DNA of 64,000 nucleotides from Dendrophyllia cribrosa (lineage: Eukaryota; Cnidaria; Anthozoa; Scleractinia; Dendrophylliidae). Below the pieces are notes generated by a model that was not told the origin of the DNA, did not search any database, and worked only from the letters and a program-made list of their open reading frames with translations. Location: assembly GCA_024195265.1 (NCBI GenBank), contig JAJLRJ010000013.1, forward strand, positions 11,270,832 through 11,334,831, written 5' to 3'. Both the position numbers and the translations under genes were made by a program. Of the stretch, positions 25,061-37,362 are shown piece after piece; the stretch's first letter is position 1; each line of letters begins with the position of its first letter.

Positions 25061-25639
25061 TTACACAGACGCCGTTGAGGTTGGAGGTCAGTTGGTCGTA
25101 GCGGAAACCTTTCAAAAGAAATCTACGTTAACCTATTTATTCTATTCACCTTTACAGAATATTTTCCATTTCGGGTTATGTTTACAGTTTGCTTTAAGGC
25201 CGCTAAGCGTCGCGTGATAGACGCTTGAAATCTCTTCACAGATTCATGGAATCAAAACCGTCTCGTCATTTCCGAAAAGAATGCCGGCTTATATTAGAAG
25301 AAATATCCGTATATTTGCTTGCTTGCTTGCTTGCTTTGACTTATTAAACCTAACACTGGTGAACAAAGCCGGTGAAATAATTCCCACTAACTGAAAATAT
25401 GAAACAACAGCTACTCAGCTCAACCACTCAGCACACGACTGTCCTGCTGTGTTTGTTTACGGTTGTTATTTTTAGTTCAAAATCGATCTTCGCTTTTCTC
25501 GTTTATATTTTCTGACTTTTCTATGGTACGAGCACTTATCATTCGGCTTCATTTCATTTTACATTTTGCTGTGACCAAAATAAAACTCGAATCGGTCCAC
25601 AAATGCAAATGAATCATCTCACAAACGACGCGCCACTTG

Positions 25640-25810
25640 AAGCTTGCCGGATGTAGTTTGTCTAGTTCCTGTACGGCTTTCCCAGTCCTACGCGGTCAAT
25701 TCGTTTCGGTGACGTATCCGAGACGAACTGCCGGGCACCACGTGACCCGAAACGGATTGACCGCGTGACCCGAAACGGAATGACCGCGGCGAAATATAGA
25801 GGCCTAGGAA
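25640..25810. repeat. Inverted-repeat region around 25.7 kb
   Basis: ACGCGGTCAATTCGTTTCGG at 25,690 is matched in reverse by CCGAAACGGATTGACCGCGT at 25,748, with a further half copy at 25,770. TAGTTCCT and AGGAACTA lie farther out. It looks like a small fold-back element. Confidence 0.5.
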
Positions 25811-26264
25811 CTAGGCAAGGATGTAGTCACTTAACAAACAGCCGCCGAAATAGATCACTTTCAACTTCAAAATTTAGGATGAAATCGTGGAGTCAATTGG
25901 AGTCAATTAGGTTTTCGAAAAAGTTTATACCTTTAATGACTGGAATTGGGTATTATTTGGCTTTTGACTCGCCTTTTTTAAATCGATCCAACCAATTTAA
26001 AATATGCATTACCGATAACTACAAACAGACATGGACGACAACAGTCAAACTATACCACGATAATTTTTTCCAACGGGTCCACTCCACTTTAAGAAAAACA
26101 TTTCCTGATACATTATTAATAGAGGAATAAGGTACGTATTGTTTTATTTCTATGCCTTGACATTTATGCGAGGAAATCCATGTACAACTTTGACTAAAAT
26201 ACGTGCGTTCTTCGGTTCCACCGGAAGTCATTCACCTGAATTTTACCCAAAGCACGCTGGGAAG

Positions 26265-26351
26265 TAGCCTGCGAATACAGCCGCCTCTCATCGCTCCCGG
26301 CCGCAACCCTAGCGGCCGGGAGCGATGAGAGGCGGCTGTATTCGCAGGCTA
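26265..26351. mobile_element. 87-bp near-perfect palindromic element with 9-bp target duplication
   Basis: Two 40-nt arms are exact reverse complements (left begins TAGCCTGCGAATACAGCCGC) around a 7-nt loop (26,305-26,311). GCTGGGAAG flanks it directly on both sides (26,256-26,264 and 26,352-26,360). The first nine bases are the same as those of the RecQ-carrying element. It is a transposon reduced to its two ends. Confidence 0.88.
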
Positions 26352-26364
26352 GCTGGGAAGACGG

Positions 26365-27100
26365 TAATATCCTCCTTTCTTCAAAGTCATAATTACGCCA
26401 GAAATCTCATCACAAAAGATTGGATTCACTAAAAGTTACATTAAATCGGCTTAAAAACATCTATAATGCAAAAATAACGTTCAACTGGTTGAATTTTGCT
26501 TATTTTCACGGCCTATCTGAAATAGCGTGACGAAATGCGTGACAAATTTAAAACCTTTACAAATCGAAAGCAAAACATCGTTAAAGCCTGAAACTTTTTG
26601 TGAAGGATTGTAACACTGGTATCTACATACCATGTTAGAAACAGCTTTGCAGGATGTAAAGTTTAGATTTTTGAATTTTTATGACTCGTCATGTGCAAGC
26701 CAAGAATTTATTAAAATACAAAACTGAATGCAAGGCTGGCACTACGGCAAAGGGCAGATTTATTAATGGCCAATTAAAAAAGTATTTCGACTATAAATAG
26801 TATTAGTCTTCCTCAGGGCCAGGGCTGTACTCAGGGCCTGGCTGTACTCCAGGGCTGTACTTATTAGTCTACGCAGCAAGAATCAACGACAGCATACGCC
26901 ACCTATTAATTTATCTACTCTCAAATCTCCAAAACACTTGAAAATCCCGGAGGAGGACTCCCATATAAAAATGACGGCAGTGCTCGTCGAGATTCAAGTA
27001 CCTTTTAGGGTGTTTTGCGAAAATTTCCGACGGGCACCCCCGTCATCCCCCCCCCCCCCCCCCCCTCCCCGGGTGTCAAAAAGTGACAACGAAACACACC
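26365..27100. other. Gene-free stretch before the inverted duplication
   Basis: No gene seen. It contains short repeats of CAGGGCTGTACTC near 26,820-26,860 and a poly-C tract at 27,047-27,065. Confidence 0.5.
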
Positions 27101-27202
27101 CTTACATATTGCGTCATAACCTGCGTTCGCCCAAGGGATCTAAAAGATCTAAACAGCAGAGTCGCACTGATTTCTTCTGCCATTAAGTGATACCTAAGCA
27201 GT

Positions 27203-28000
27203 ATGGAAGTAAGATATGGAAAGGATTACCACGATTATTTTGACACCAAGACTTACTTGAATACTTATCACAGCGGTGCGAATCCCGAAGATCTTGAGTG
27301 GGATATATTCGAATTACGGTGCCATCACGAATTCTGGTCCAAATTGCCGAGGAACAATCTCAGAGTTTTAGATTTTGGCGGTGGACCAAAGATTAGCGAC
27401 CTCATCAGTGCCGTTCCTTATGTCGAGGAAATCGTTTTTGCTGAGTACAGCGAGGAAAATCGGCAAGCGGTAGAAAAATGGCGACAAAATTTGCCCGACT
27501 CGCACGATTGGTCTGCTTATTTCAGACTTATCGTGGAAAACGTGGAGGGAAATTCAAGTGAAGAAGCTGCCAATCGAGAATCTGAGCTAAGAAAAAAGAT
27601 TCGCTATATTTTACCGTGTGATATCGAGTGGGAAGATCCAGTGAAATGGCCTTCTACTTGGGGCCCGCAGTCGGCCATGTTTGATGTCGTATTTACAAGC
27701 CTATGCATAGAAGCTTGCGTGACATCCAATGAAGGTTATCATCGCGCAATTGCTAAATTGAAGAGATACCTAAAACCTGGTGGTCATTTAGTCATGTTTG
27801 GCGTCCTGGAGGAAAGTTATTACATGGTAGGCCAAGAAAGGTTTTATGCCTTTCCACTCAGCAAGAATTTCATTGCAGAGACTTTAGCCAGTGAAGGATT
27901 CAAGATGTATGACGACATGAAAATACTGGATGTTAATAATCCGGAACCTTACAGTGATGCAAAAGCAATTTTCTTCTCGAGTGCAGTTCTTCAAGATTGA
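27203..28000 (+). CDS. NNMT/PNMT-family SAM-dependent methyltransferase, left copy
   Basis: A single open exon codes for 265 residues, close to the 260-285 usual for nicotinamide, phenylethanolamine and thioether N/S-methyltransferases. These cytosolic enzymes transfer a methyl group from S-adenosylmethionine to a small amine, pyridine or thioether. Seen: LDFGGGP at 56-62 (SAM motif I), AEYSEENR at 80-87, CDIEW at 139-143, DVVFTSLCIEAC at 161-172, and LKPGGHLVMFGVLEESYYMV from 189, which is typical of the family. The substrate cannot be inferred. The ATG at 27,203 is shared with the right-arm copy. The gene starts about 90 bp inside the edge of the inverted duplication, so its upstream flank differs from that of its twin. 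A 5' untranslated exon farther away is possible. Confidence 0.87.
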   Translation: MEVRYGKDYHDYFDTKTYLNTYHSGANPEDLEWDIFELRCHHEFWSKLPRNNLRVLDFGGGPKISDLISAVPYVEEIVFAEYSEENRQAVEKWRQNLPDSHDWSAYFRLIVENVEGNSSEEAANRESELRKKIRYILPCDIEWEDPVKWPSTWGPQSAMFDVVFTSLCIEACVTSNEGYHRAIAKLKRYLKPGGHLVMFGVLEESYYMVGQERFYAFPLSKNFIAETLASEGFKMYDDMKILDVNNPEPYSDAKAIFFSSAVLQD

Positions 28001-28080
28001 AACTTGTGTTGAATGTCTAACGAGCCAGAGGTTCGATTTTAGGAACAGTGATGTTCAAGGGTAATTCATGTTCAAGTTTG

Positions 28081-28446
28081 GCCCTATTTACATGGAAATA
28101 GGTTGATCCCAGTGTTAGGATGATCCTAACACTAGGATCATCTGAGCTCGACATATGTTTTCTGCTTTCAGTTTACATGCGAAGGGTTGCATTTGGCCCT
28201 AGCACTAGGATGATCCTAGCTTCAGGTAATCACCTCGGATGCCCCAGGGTTATCTAAGCGCCCACCCGCCTTCTTGCTTTGCAACCACGCCAAACTCAAA
28301 GTTACTGGGGCTATCCTGCCAATTTTTTTATGTAAACTAAATGAAGTGTTGATCCTAGCAGCTGCATTTTTACATGTAAACGAAATGAACTTTCTAAAAT
28401 CATCCTAGCACTAGCCTAGGATCATTCTCTTCCATGTAAACAGGGC
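28081..28446. mobile_element. MITE with GCCCTATTTACATGGAA termini (left arm)
   Basis: The ends GCCCTATTTACATGGAA and TTCCATGTAAACAGGGC are inverted repeats. Inside, CTAGGATGATCC-type motifs recur. The mirror copy sits at 47,167-47,503, so it was inserted before the arms were duplicated. Confidence 0.65.
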
Positions 28447-28674
28447 TTTAAATATTTGTGGGATTAGGTATGAAACCCCCTTTTTTAAGGTAGAGGGATA
28501 TTTAGAGCAAGGCCAGGGAGTGTTCTGACTTGCATCAAATGGTCTTGTTGGCATGGCTTTTCACTGCTGTCAGGACAAAGTTAATTTGCCAGGAAATCAA
28601 ATACTGATGTTTATTGCCCATTTTAGCGATACAAAGTCAATTAAAGGATGAATTCATTTCCGAACTATCTTTAA

Positions 28675-29088
28675 AGGAATGGTTTCATGGTTCGGCGCAT
28701 GTGCACAGATTAAAATGCTTTATTCGATTTCTTAACAATTTTATCGATTCAAAAAACACTCACATTTACTTCAATGACCACATAATATAATTAGTCCAAA
28801 AAAAGCAAAGGATGACCAAAATCCACAGAAAGTTTCAACGGATTACATCAACAAAGTCGACACTGAATAAAGCCTTTGACCTGAAGGATTTATTCTACGC
28901 TCTAGTGGCTTTCATGGAGCACATCGGTATGTATTATAATCATCCATTCAATCAGCGGACTGACCGCAACATTTTCACTGGCAAATTTCCCACCAAAGTT
29001 ATCTACTCTCTTCCGATTGGTCCAAACAATGAAATTAAAATGGCTCACGTCATAGCTTGCACATGTGCCGAACCGTGAAACCCTCCCT
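28675..29088. mobile_element. TTAA-flanked MITE (left arm)
   Basis: TTAA (28,671-28,674 and 29,089-29,092) brackets inverted ends AGGAATGGTTTCATGGTTCG and CGAACCGTGAAACCCTCCCT. The 88-residue open frame inside is shared with the right-arm copy, but no domain is recognised. Confidence 0.7.
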
Positions 29089-29305
29089 TTAAGCATCAGC
29101 TGGGTGGTATCTTTTTTTGACCAGGTGGATTTCATTTTTTCCAAAATCAAGTCTAGCTTGAAAGGGTTGGGGTAAATATACTGCTCTGTATCATCATTTT
29201 ATCCCATCTTCTTTTGGTAGTGTTTTTAAAGTAAAAGCCTGTGATTCTTGTTTTCTGACTGTGCAGATACAGTAGGCATTTTATAAATCATAGATAATGT
29301 ACGAT

Positions 29306-29806
29306 TATTACAGTTCCAGGTACAATAACCAAAGCTAATCTTAAAATTCTAAGGTTCAAACTAGTCGAAATTCTAAGAAATAAATCCTTTCACGAGAGTT
29401 CAATCAATATATCCTATCCGAGCGCGACATAAAACTCAACCACATGCAAAGTAATTTTACTGAAAAAACATCATGTGATTTGCGTGACAAATATCAACTT
29501 GGGGACTTGCGTTCCCCTAAATGCCGTACAGATAACATAGACAAGTGTATCTTTTACGATGATTACAGTTCCAGGTACAATAACCGAAGCTAATCTTAGA
29601 ATAATATTCTAAGGTTCAAACAAGTCGAAATTCTAAGAAATAAATCCTTTCATGAGAGTGCAATCAATATATCCTATCCAAGCGCAACATAAAACTCAAC
29701 CACATGCAAAGTAATTTTACTGAATAAACATCATGTGATTTGCGTGACAAATATCAACTTAGGGGAGTGGGGTTCCCCTACATAACATAGACAAGTGTGT
29801 CTTTTA
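29306..29806 (+). repeat. Tandem duplication of a ~253-bp segment, left arm only
   Basis: 29,306-29,553 and 29,559-29,806 are near-identical direct copies containing ACAGTTCCAGGTACAATAAC and AAACTCAACCACATGCAAAG. The right arm has one copy (about 46,035-46,290), so the copy number changed after the inverted duplication. Confidence 0.85.
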
Positions 29807-32800
29807 CTGCACTTTTCAATAACACTCAAACTCTAACTCAACCAACACTTTATTTTTCACTATAAACCACACTAGTATTATACTAAAACAGTGGATAGCA
29901 TCGTTAGTACACTCTGATTGGCTACAGAAAATAATTTGGGATAGCAACTAGTGTTATTCAACTTCAAGCAATTGCATGCCAAAATTGTAATCATTGCCAT
30001 GAATAATTAAAAATCGTCCTTTTCGTGCAATATTATCTCACTGTTGTAGAATATACTAAAACAACTGTTTACCTCAGTGTCAGTGGCCACTTCCACTTCC
30101 GTGAATAGTTATTTGTCAGCATAATTATGATTGATTGCGGGTGTAATACGTAAATAGCAGCTGCGAGTATTGAACTTAAGTTTACAGTTTGCATGTTATT
30201 GAAGATGCAGTTAAGAGATCTTACTGTCGGGATATCTTAATAAACTTTAATATTGTACTGTATTGTATTGTACACTGAATCTCATTTAAAGAGTATATTA
30301 CCTTTAATTTATTACTTAAGGTGGTTGACAACAGTTTCTAGTAATTTCCAGTACTTTATACAATTTGATGGATCAATATTACCAGTTTTATCAGTTGATA
30401 CCACAATAATGGTATCAAATAAATGCCTAGTCATTCTGAAACAAGTTTTGATCATTTTCAAGACGTAACAGGTTACCATAGTAACAGTATAACCCCTTAA
30501 AGATACCCTTAATTTTAGCTTAAGTGCTTATAACTTAAAAACGAGCTCAGTGACCCCCATTTTTAATTATGGAATTGTAATTAACATCTTAAAATACAAA
30601 TTTTTGTAAAGTTTAGAAACAATTCTCGGAAGGGCTTTGGAGCCATCTTAAATTTTCAAAAATTTAAGGTGGCTCTGAACTCCTTCCAAGATATTGTGTC
30701 ATTTTGGAATGATTTTAAATGTTTCGTCTCTTGCAAAAGTGTTTTTTCAGATAAATATTTAATGTAACAGTTTCATTTGTAAAAGGATCTTGATATTCTA
30801 AGATTGGTCATTTTTGGTGAGTGTTATAAAGTGGGGATCTTGGACCTCAATCCTCTTCAGACATGGTTCTTTGTTTGTTTTCGTGACGGCCAAGCACTCA
30901 AGCACCCAATGCCACGCATTAGATGACATGGGGTTCAGCATATAACTAGCAGTAATCAGAGCTTTTGGAGATGCGTTCAAAGGAATTTTCTGGCGGAAAT
31001 GAGCCCCTGAAAAAACAATAGGGACGGCCAAATGGCACTCTGGACACCAAAAAGTCTTCGCATGCAAGGCACAGGGCAACTGGCACGAAATTACATGTAG
31101 GATTCCGTTCTTTGAACGCGAATAGCTGTACGTGACAAATATTGCCTGCGTGCAGAATGCTCTTTAACACAATTTTCGCTCATAGATATACTCTGTGTCC
31201 TTTGATTTCGCTATGCGTTTGACGAATCGATTAATAAGTAAAATCTGCTTTCAAGTTTCCTTCAGAATAGAGTTTTAATACAAATGGAAACCAAGCTTTT
31301 AAGCTCTTAAAAGAGTTTCAAGCAAAACAAGATAGGAGTCGGACTCAATGATGGCGTTCCTTATTATTATTACTATTATTATTATTATTACAAGTGAAAC
31401 CGGAAATAATATATTATAATTAATTTAACATATTCCGTAGACTATAGTCCAGAAAAGAACTACAACGAAAAAAATCTGCGCCATTCATGTAAATCTTGTA
31501 AACTAGCAGTAATCACAGATGATGGAGACGCGTTCGAAGGAATTTCCAGCGGAAATGAGCCCCTGAAAAAAACACAATAGGGGCGGTCATTTTGAAGACC
31601 GGCCACCAAAAAATCTCAAATTACCACAGGACAACCAACACGAAATTAGGATTGCATTCTTTGAACGCGATAAACATGTGTGTACATGCCACATATGACC
31701 TGCTTTTCAAAGGTGCTAATTGTGGTGTTGGGAAGGTTCATACTAAATTAATATAGAGTTTAAGTTGGCAGCAAAAAAAATACACTGACCCTTATTAACA
31801 GTAAAGAGAGGTTATTCAGCGTAAAGTTGTGTAATATGGCTGGGTATTTACTGACGAGTAAAAATGCCCAGCCGTATTACACAACTTTTCACTGAATAAA
31901 TTGTTTATTATACGACAGAAATCTTCTCCTAAAACTAAGTTTTTGAAGCTGTTTTTCCTAGCGCGCGGTCATGAGAGTGTAATAACGTGTAATATTTGCA
32001 CTCGTTTTGATGCATATTTGCACTCTATAATGCTATGTTGAATAATAATGTGTCATACATTGTATTTGCACTTGTTTTGGTGCATATTTTGCAATGTCAA
32101 ATGCTACGTGTATGTTGCATAATAACACAATTTACATTGATTTATAATACAGCAGTAATTGAAATATTTATTTAAATTTAAATGATAATACATTAAAAAG
32201 ACTTTCTGAGACACCGAAAAGGTAATTGATTTGAAAAAATGTACTGGTCATTATTATTAAACTATTGCCACTTTCCATAATTATCTTCCCTAAATCAACC
32301 AGTGTACATTCGCTTGGAAGATGACAAAGCTTTAGAAAAAAGTACTGTAAGAACATTGTCGTGATGCTTAAACTCTCTATTCTGTATGATCTGGGTATGA
32401 TCAAACTGTACATGTACATGTTTATAACCAATTCACTAAGGAGAATGTCCTATCCATCAACAAGTGATCTAAATCACTTTGAAAGCTTTTCAATTTTTTT
32501 TTATTACTTTAATTTACTATAACTTGTTTTCATGAAAAGAAAGAAAGAAATCCAGTTTGCCAATGTTTCAATGTACATGTACCTCAATACAACCTTAAAT
32601 TTTTGCAATAATCACTGGGTGGCCATTTTCGCAGCACCCAAAAATGGCCACAAACGGTACCTCGGAAAGCAATGTACCCTGGTTGAGAATGACCGTTTAA
32701 TGGTTTAAAGGGAAGGTCACTCCCAGATAAATTAACACTACAATGCTTTCTACAAACAGATAATATTATCATTATCAATTAAAAATATTTTAGTCATTGT

Positions 32801-32941
32801 AAAAAATTCCATTTTAACTGTTTCAGTTGTTGTAGAAAATCCACCTTATGTTTATACTGAATATACCAAGGGATGCCTCTTCAACAGTCTGTTGAAATAG
32901 AAAACTTTTAATTTAAGCATGTTCACACTGTCTTATTGTTT

Positions 32942-33215
32942 ATGTGCATCCTTACTGCACATACAGTTTATGTCACAATGCCATGCTACATCGTGCAACT
33001 CAGCCCATGCACAGAGGAAGAGCACTAACCATGTATGAATGGCTGGTAGCCATTGCATTAACTTTGCTAAATAAAAGTTGGTGTCACCTCAATTTTTTTT
33101 AATTCATTTATTTATCCGGGGACATCTGATTAGCATAAATACACACTGTGGGTAGTTGAAACACTACCTTGGCCCTGACATGAGTTACTTATTACCAAGC
33201 TGTAGCAAAAATATT
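32942..33215 (+). repeat. Direct repeat copy 1 (pair with 37,363-37,755)
   Basis: CACATACAGTTTATG, AACTCAGCCCATGCACAGAG and GACATCTGATTAGCATAAAT occur here and again from 37,363 in the same order. The second copy has a ~150-bp insertion (about 37,545-37,690). The pair encloses about 4.1 kb that is absent from the right arm. Confidence 0.8.
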
Positions 33216-33549
33216 ACAAAAAAAAATCAATGTTAGAAATTTTTTGGCCAAACCTCCCCAAGGGCCATAAATATCGTTTTCTTACTTTTCTTCATAAGAA
33301 CCATCTTCCTAAGAACTCATGAATCAAAACATTTTTGCTGAATGAAATTGGCAATGCAATTACTATCACTATGCAATGAAAGAGACAATTTCTTGCAAGT
33401 TATGTTTTGAGCATGTGTAGTCCATAATAGGCATCGTATAACTAAACAAAGTAATTCTTAACAAGTGTACTGTGCTGGAGCAGTCGTACAGTATGAAGAG
33501 GCCCAAAATATACATGTAAATGTTAAGTATTTACGAATGAAAACATAAT

Positions 33550-33660
33550 ATAAACACACTTATGCCAATTACTCTCCCGGATTATCCGGGAGTGTCCCGG
33601 ATACGGAACGAATTTCCCAGTCTCCCGTACGGGTCACCAAATCTCCCGGATAAAAGCGAC
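33550..33660. repeat. Short CTCCCGGA inverted motifs
   Basis: CTCCCGGATTATCCGGGAG is a palindrome and TCTCCCGGATAA recurs 65 bp later. It is a small dispersed repeat or MITE end; no coding sequence. Confidence 0.35.
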
Positions 33661-33905
33661 TTTGGATCTTTTCTCTACAATAGGCTAAGATTTTAACCCA
33701 AATTTTCCCAAAATCCAAAAAAAAAAAGCGGTGATGCGTCTTTCATGATATCTTAACTTCACAAACGCTTTTCGGGTCTCAGGAATGCAGAAAAGGGTAA
33801 AGCAAAAAACAATTTTCTGGACCCCTTTGATGCTCGCTTTAACCTCGATTCACGCAACGGGGGAGGGGGGGGGGAGGTGGGTTTGTTTGGGTTTGGGGGG
33901 GGGGA

Positions 33906-33932
33906 GTTAGGGTTAGGGTTAGGCTAGGGTTG
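33906..33932 (+). repeat. Short telomere-like TTAGGG repeat
   Basis: GTTAGGGTTAGGGTTAGGC followed by TAGGG lies in a G-rich stretch. TTAGGG is the usual animal telomere unit. Three to four units could be chance or a repaired break. Confidence 0.5.
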
Positions 33933-33977
33933 GGAGGGGTGGGAATTTCACCCCCAGAAAAAACTCCCTATTTTTAA

Positions 33978-34988
33978 CCCATTCACACCTGAGGATTTTT
34001 ACGTTTTTGAGTGATTTTCTGCATACACACGCCCCATAGGATTTCGTGACTGCATATTTGGAGTTACCATTGAAAGTGCTGCTGTTCTAAAACACTGAAG
34101 GCTCGAGTTTACTGGAAACGTCATTGTGACGATCTCATTTTGCTTGCTTGATTTGCAATAAAGGGTCCAATATGAATTATCTACGATTTTTGGTAAGTTC
34201 ACAGCCATTTTTCATCTTTAGTAGCTGCCTGGTGAGCATCATTAAGCTTGGAGGTAGTTCAGAGTCCACTTCTCAATGAAGCGAGTTAGTTGTTGTACTT
34301 CGTTTGCGAATTTGGCTCGTTGCTCGTTGAACTGGAAAAATGGCCGCCTGGAAACGAAGCAGCTTTGGGACTCGACTCTGGATGAATTTCTCGACCTACT
34401 GCGGCATATTTTGGAAGTTGCGACCACAGGAGAACACAACAAGCGCGAAATTTCGGCGGTGGGTCGGAGTGGCTGTGGACTTAGTATAAATATGAAATGT
34501 GTGCGGAAAGAAACGAACGCTGTCAAAATTCTTGGCCATTTCCCAGCATGCAGTGCGGTGGTGATATTGAAAATTGAGGCAAGGTCAGTATGCATTAGAA
34601 CGAGAGGCTAGAGCTCGGCCCGAGCAACGAATAAGAGCAAAAAAATTCACTGCTAAGCTAGGACTATGACTGAATTTTGCTGTGAATGTTGATTTTTGGG
34701 TTTGCCATGATGATTTGAATAAAAAAAACTAAAGGCAAAAACGTGATTTTTGTTGTTTTTCTATGACGTTAAAAACGGTAATTTTTGTTATTGTCCAAAT
34801 TCAAACGCTGATATTCTGCAAAAATCGCTGACTTTTTTGTGTTTATTGGGTATCTCAATTTGAAAGACTTTCTAGTCAATGCTCACAACTGCTAGTTAAG
34901 GCAATGTTCGCACGATTGAGAAAGTTACAATTTTTTAAAGCAGTGGAGTCTTGTACGGGCGGTTACGGGCGGTTCAGGTGTCAATGGG
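33978..34988. mobile_element. TTAA-flanked piggyBac-type element, ~1 kb
   Basis: TTAA on both sides (33,974-33,977; 34,989-34,992) encloses inverted ends CCCATTCACACCTGA and TCAGGTGTCAATGGG. CCC starts and TTAA targets fit piggyBac. The overlapping 111- and 117-residue open frames on opposite strands (34,242-34,611) show no transposase motif, so it is probably non-autonomous. Confidence 0.72.
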
Positions 34989-35846
34989 TTAATCTTCAGA
35001 GGTTGGCATCTCTGTAAACATGCATGTAATATAAAACCATAACCAATTATTCTTATTTACATGGAAACTAGTCCATGTATATTTAGCAATTTTAAATCAA
35101 CATACCTTAGAAAGATCACACATTTACAATGGGTTTACAATGTGGTGTAGACTTTTACTAGGATGTCCATAATCCATGACAGTACATGTAGAGTATGTGA
35201 TGTTTCCTGGGAGAAACAATTTGATTAATATAGCTAAGTGAGCATCTTGAATTGATTGATAAAATTTTCAGACATAAAAAGGATTAACTATACTGGTATG
35301 ATATACATGTACCTAGCTGAATATTGTATTATGTAATTATTATATAGTAGTATATAATTTTAAATCTTTATTTAACTTATGGCATAGCCGAGGAAGAAGT
35401 TATAAATTAAATATTTTGGCTTTGTGTCACAATAGTGCATGCAAATTTATGCATGCATATTTTTGTCTCCTGGTCTGATTGGTTGACATGAAGGATGATT
35501 ATCGCTAATCCAGGGTTAATTACCATGACAACTCATATGTTCTGCTGACAGTTAATCCAGGAGTAGTGCTAATCAGGCTTTGAACAACTTGGCCCTGGAG
35601 TTTAAAATTGTGCATTAAATTAAATTAAATTACAATGTATACAGTCGAACCTCCTTTAAGCAGACACCCTCGGGACCAAGGGTAAGTGTCCGCTTATGGG
35701 AGGTTGAAAACAAAATAGTACACTGAAGGGCTTATCATGCACCAGTACATGTCTTTTGAAGCTTTTAAGACCACTTGTAATTGTGTTATCCATCACAGGG
35801 TTGTTGAATGTTGCTTTTTATAGTATATAATTTTAACTTTAATTTA

Positions 35847-36054
35847 CCCTTTCACTCCCAAGAGTGCCAAACATCAAAATTCAAGAAAATACCCAAATTT
35901 CATTTTGTGAAATATTGAAAAACAAATGGTACCATGCAAAAATACTGCCAAAGAGGTTTCATTTGAATGGTCACACCTGATAGGATTTCATCCACAGACT
36001 CAAAAGTTAGAACTACATGACATGTCTCCATAATTGACTCTGGGAGTGAAAGGG
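35847..36054. mobile_element. Short MITE holding one satellite unit
   Basis: Ends CCCTTTCACTCCCAAGAGTG and CTCTGGGAGTGAAAGGG are inverted; TTAA follows the right end (36,055-36,058). The interior has TTTCATTTGAATGGTCACAC and ATCCACAGACTCAAAAGTTA, the core of the intronic satellite arrays. Confidence 0.7.
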
Positions 36055-37362
36055 TTAAAAAACTACATGTACAGTCCAAGATTAAAGGACTTGCAGCTAA
36101 ACAAATGTACATATCTGTAAAGCTCTAATGAACTTTAGAGAGCCCTTTATGTTTTAAAAGCCATTCATGCACATAACACTCATCCATCTCATTCAACTAT
36201 GGTGACCACATCTATTCTGCTGGACTCTCGCAAGGGCCTTTGTGTCAAATTCCCTACTCGCCAGGTGCAAAAATGCCCAGGGTGAAGGGTGAAGGGGAAT
36301 GAGGAGAAGGGGGAGGGGAAAGGGATGTTAAAGGTTCAAATTGTTTGGCAAATAAATAGTAAAATTTTGCTGTTTTTTACACCATTATTTATAGCATAGA
36401 ACATTAATTTGTTATATATCAGTAAACTTTCCCATTTATACATTGTGTCTCTTTAGAAATTTAATTATTTCTACCAGCTGCTTCTAAAAATATTGTAGAA
36501 AGAACTCTGAGTTATAACACATGCTGCAAGATTGGGCATTATTAAATAAGTAAGTTGAAGAACAGATTACCTTTATCCGACTTGTTCCTTCTTTTAAATG
36601 TACATGTAGACCACAACATGTACATATGACTGTAGTCTTTGAAAGTCTAATATTTTACCTTAGGAGAACAAAAATAAAAAAAACTGCAAAATAGCAATAC
36701 AATTGTAGTTGATCACAAATTTAATTCTAGAGCATGATGCAAGATTCAGACCCTCAGGTTTTTGTTTTACTTCCACCTCTAATTTCCACTGTCAAAGATC
36801 TACACCTTCGCGCTTGAAATACAGTGAAATATGGCGCGTTTTCAGAGTCAAAATTAAAAAGTGAGTTTTCGACATTTTCTTACCAACGAAGTAAAATGTC
36901 ACTCATTTCCTTTCCTTAAAATAAAAAATTGTACATTCTTTTTGATCTAAGAACAAAACATCCCGCGTTTCCTGACTTCTCAAAGTATAACTTCTGACAT
37001 TTTCTGACGCCTTCATTCTGTTGTGAATGCGCGTTTTCTCACTTCTACCAGGCGTTCCTTGTCCTGGGAGGCGCGCATGACTGGACCCAACAATATACAC
37101 GTGACCTCACCAGGGTCCTCGATCCCAGGCTAGGGTTCAAAAATGGTGTCGTTTAGTGCTTTATAGTGTACCGTTTTGATGGCAACCACTGCGATTTCCG
37201 CCGTTCAGGAGCAATTTTTAGGTAATCTTCGCCATACGTTAATCCAGAGTGCCTAAACTTCGAGCCAGGATCCGCGCCAAGATCCGAGCCAGGATCCGAG
37301 CCAGGATCCTAGGGCTAGACCCCAAACCTAACCCCGAGCCCGAGAGCTTGCTGGCAGGCTAT

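Larger units (their letters stand above)
27105..32945 (+). repeat. Left arm of a large imperfect inverted duplication
   Basis: This ~5.8-kb stretch matches the reverse complement of 41,012-48,458 almost throughout: methyltransferase gene, GCCCT-ended MITE, TTAA MITE and intergenic sequence, in mirror order. The outer edge lies near 27,105-27,122. Divergence is a few percent in coding and higher outside, with many small indels. Three transposons of the right arm are missing here and one 253-bp segment is doubled. Confidence 0.9.

Noticed and set aside
27203..28000. Horizontal transfer from bacteria for the intronless methyltransferase
   Set aside because: Motifs and length fit the animal NNMT/PNMT family, and codon use looks like its surroundings. 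Lack of introns alone is not evidence.
33906..33932. Chromosome end or true telomere
   Set aside because: Only three to four TTAGGG units with ordinary sequence on both sides.
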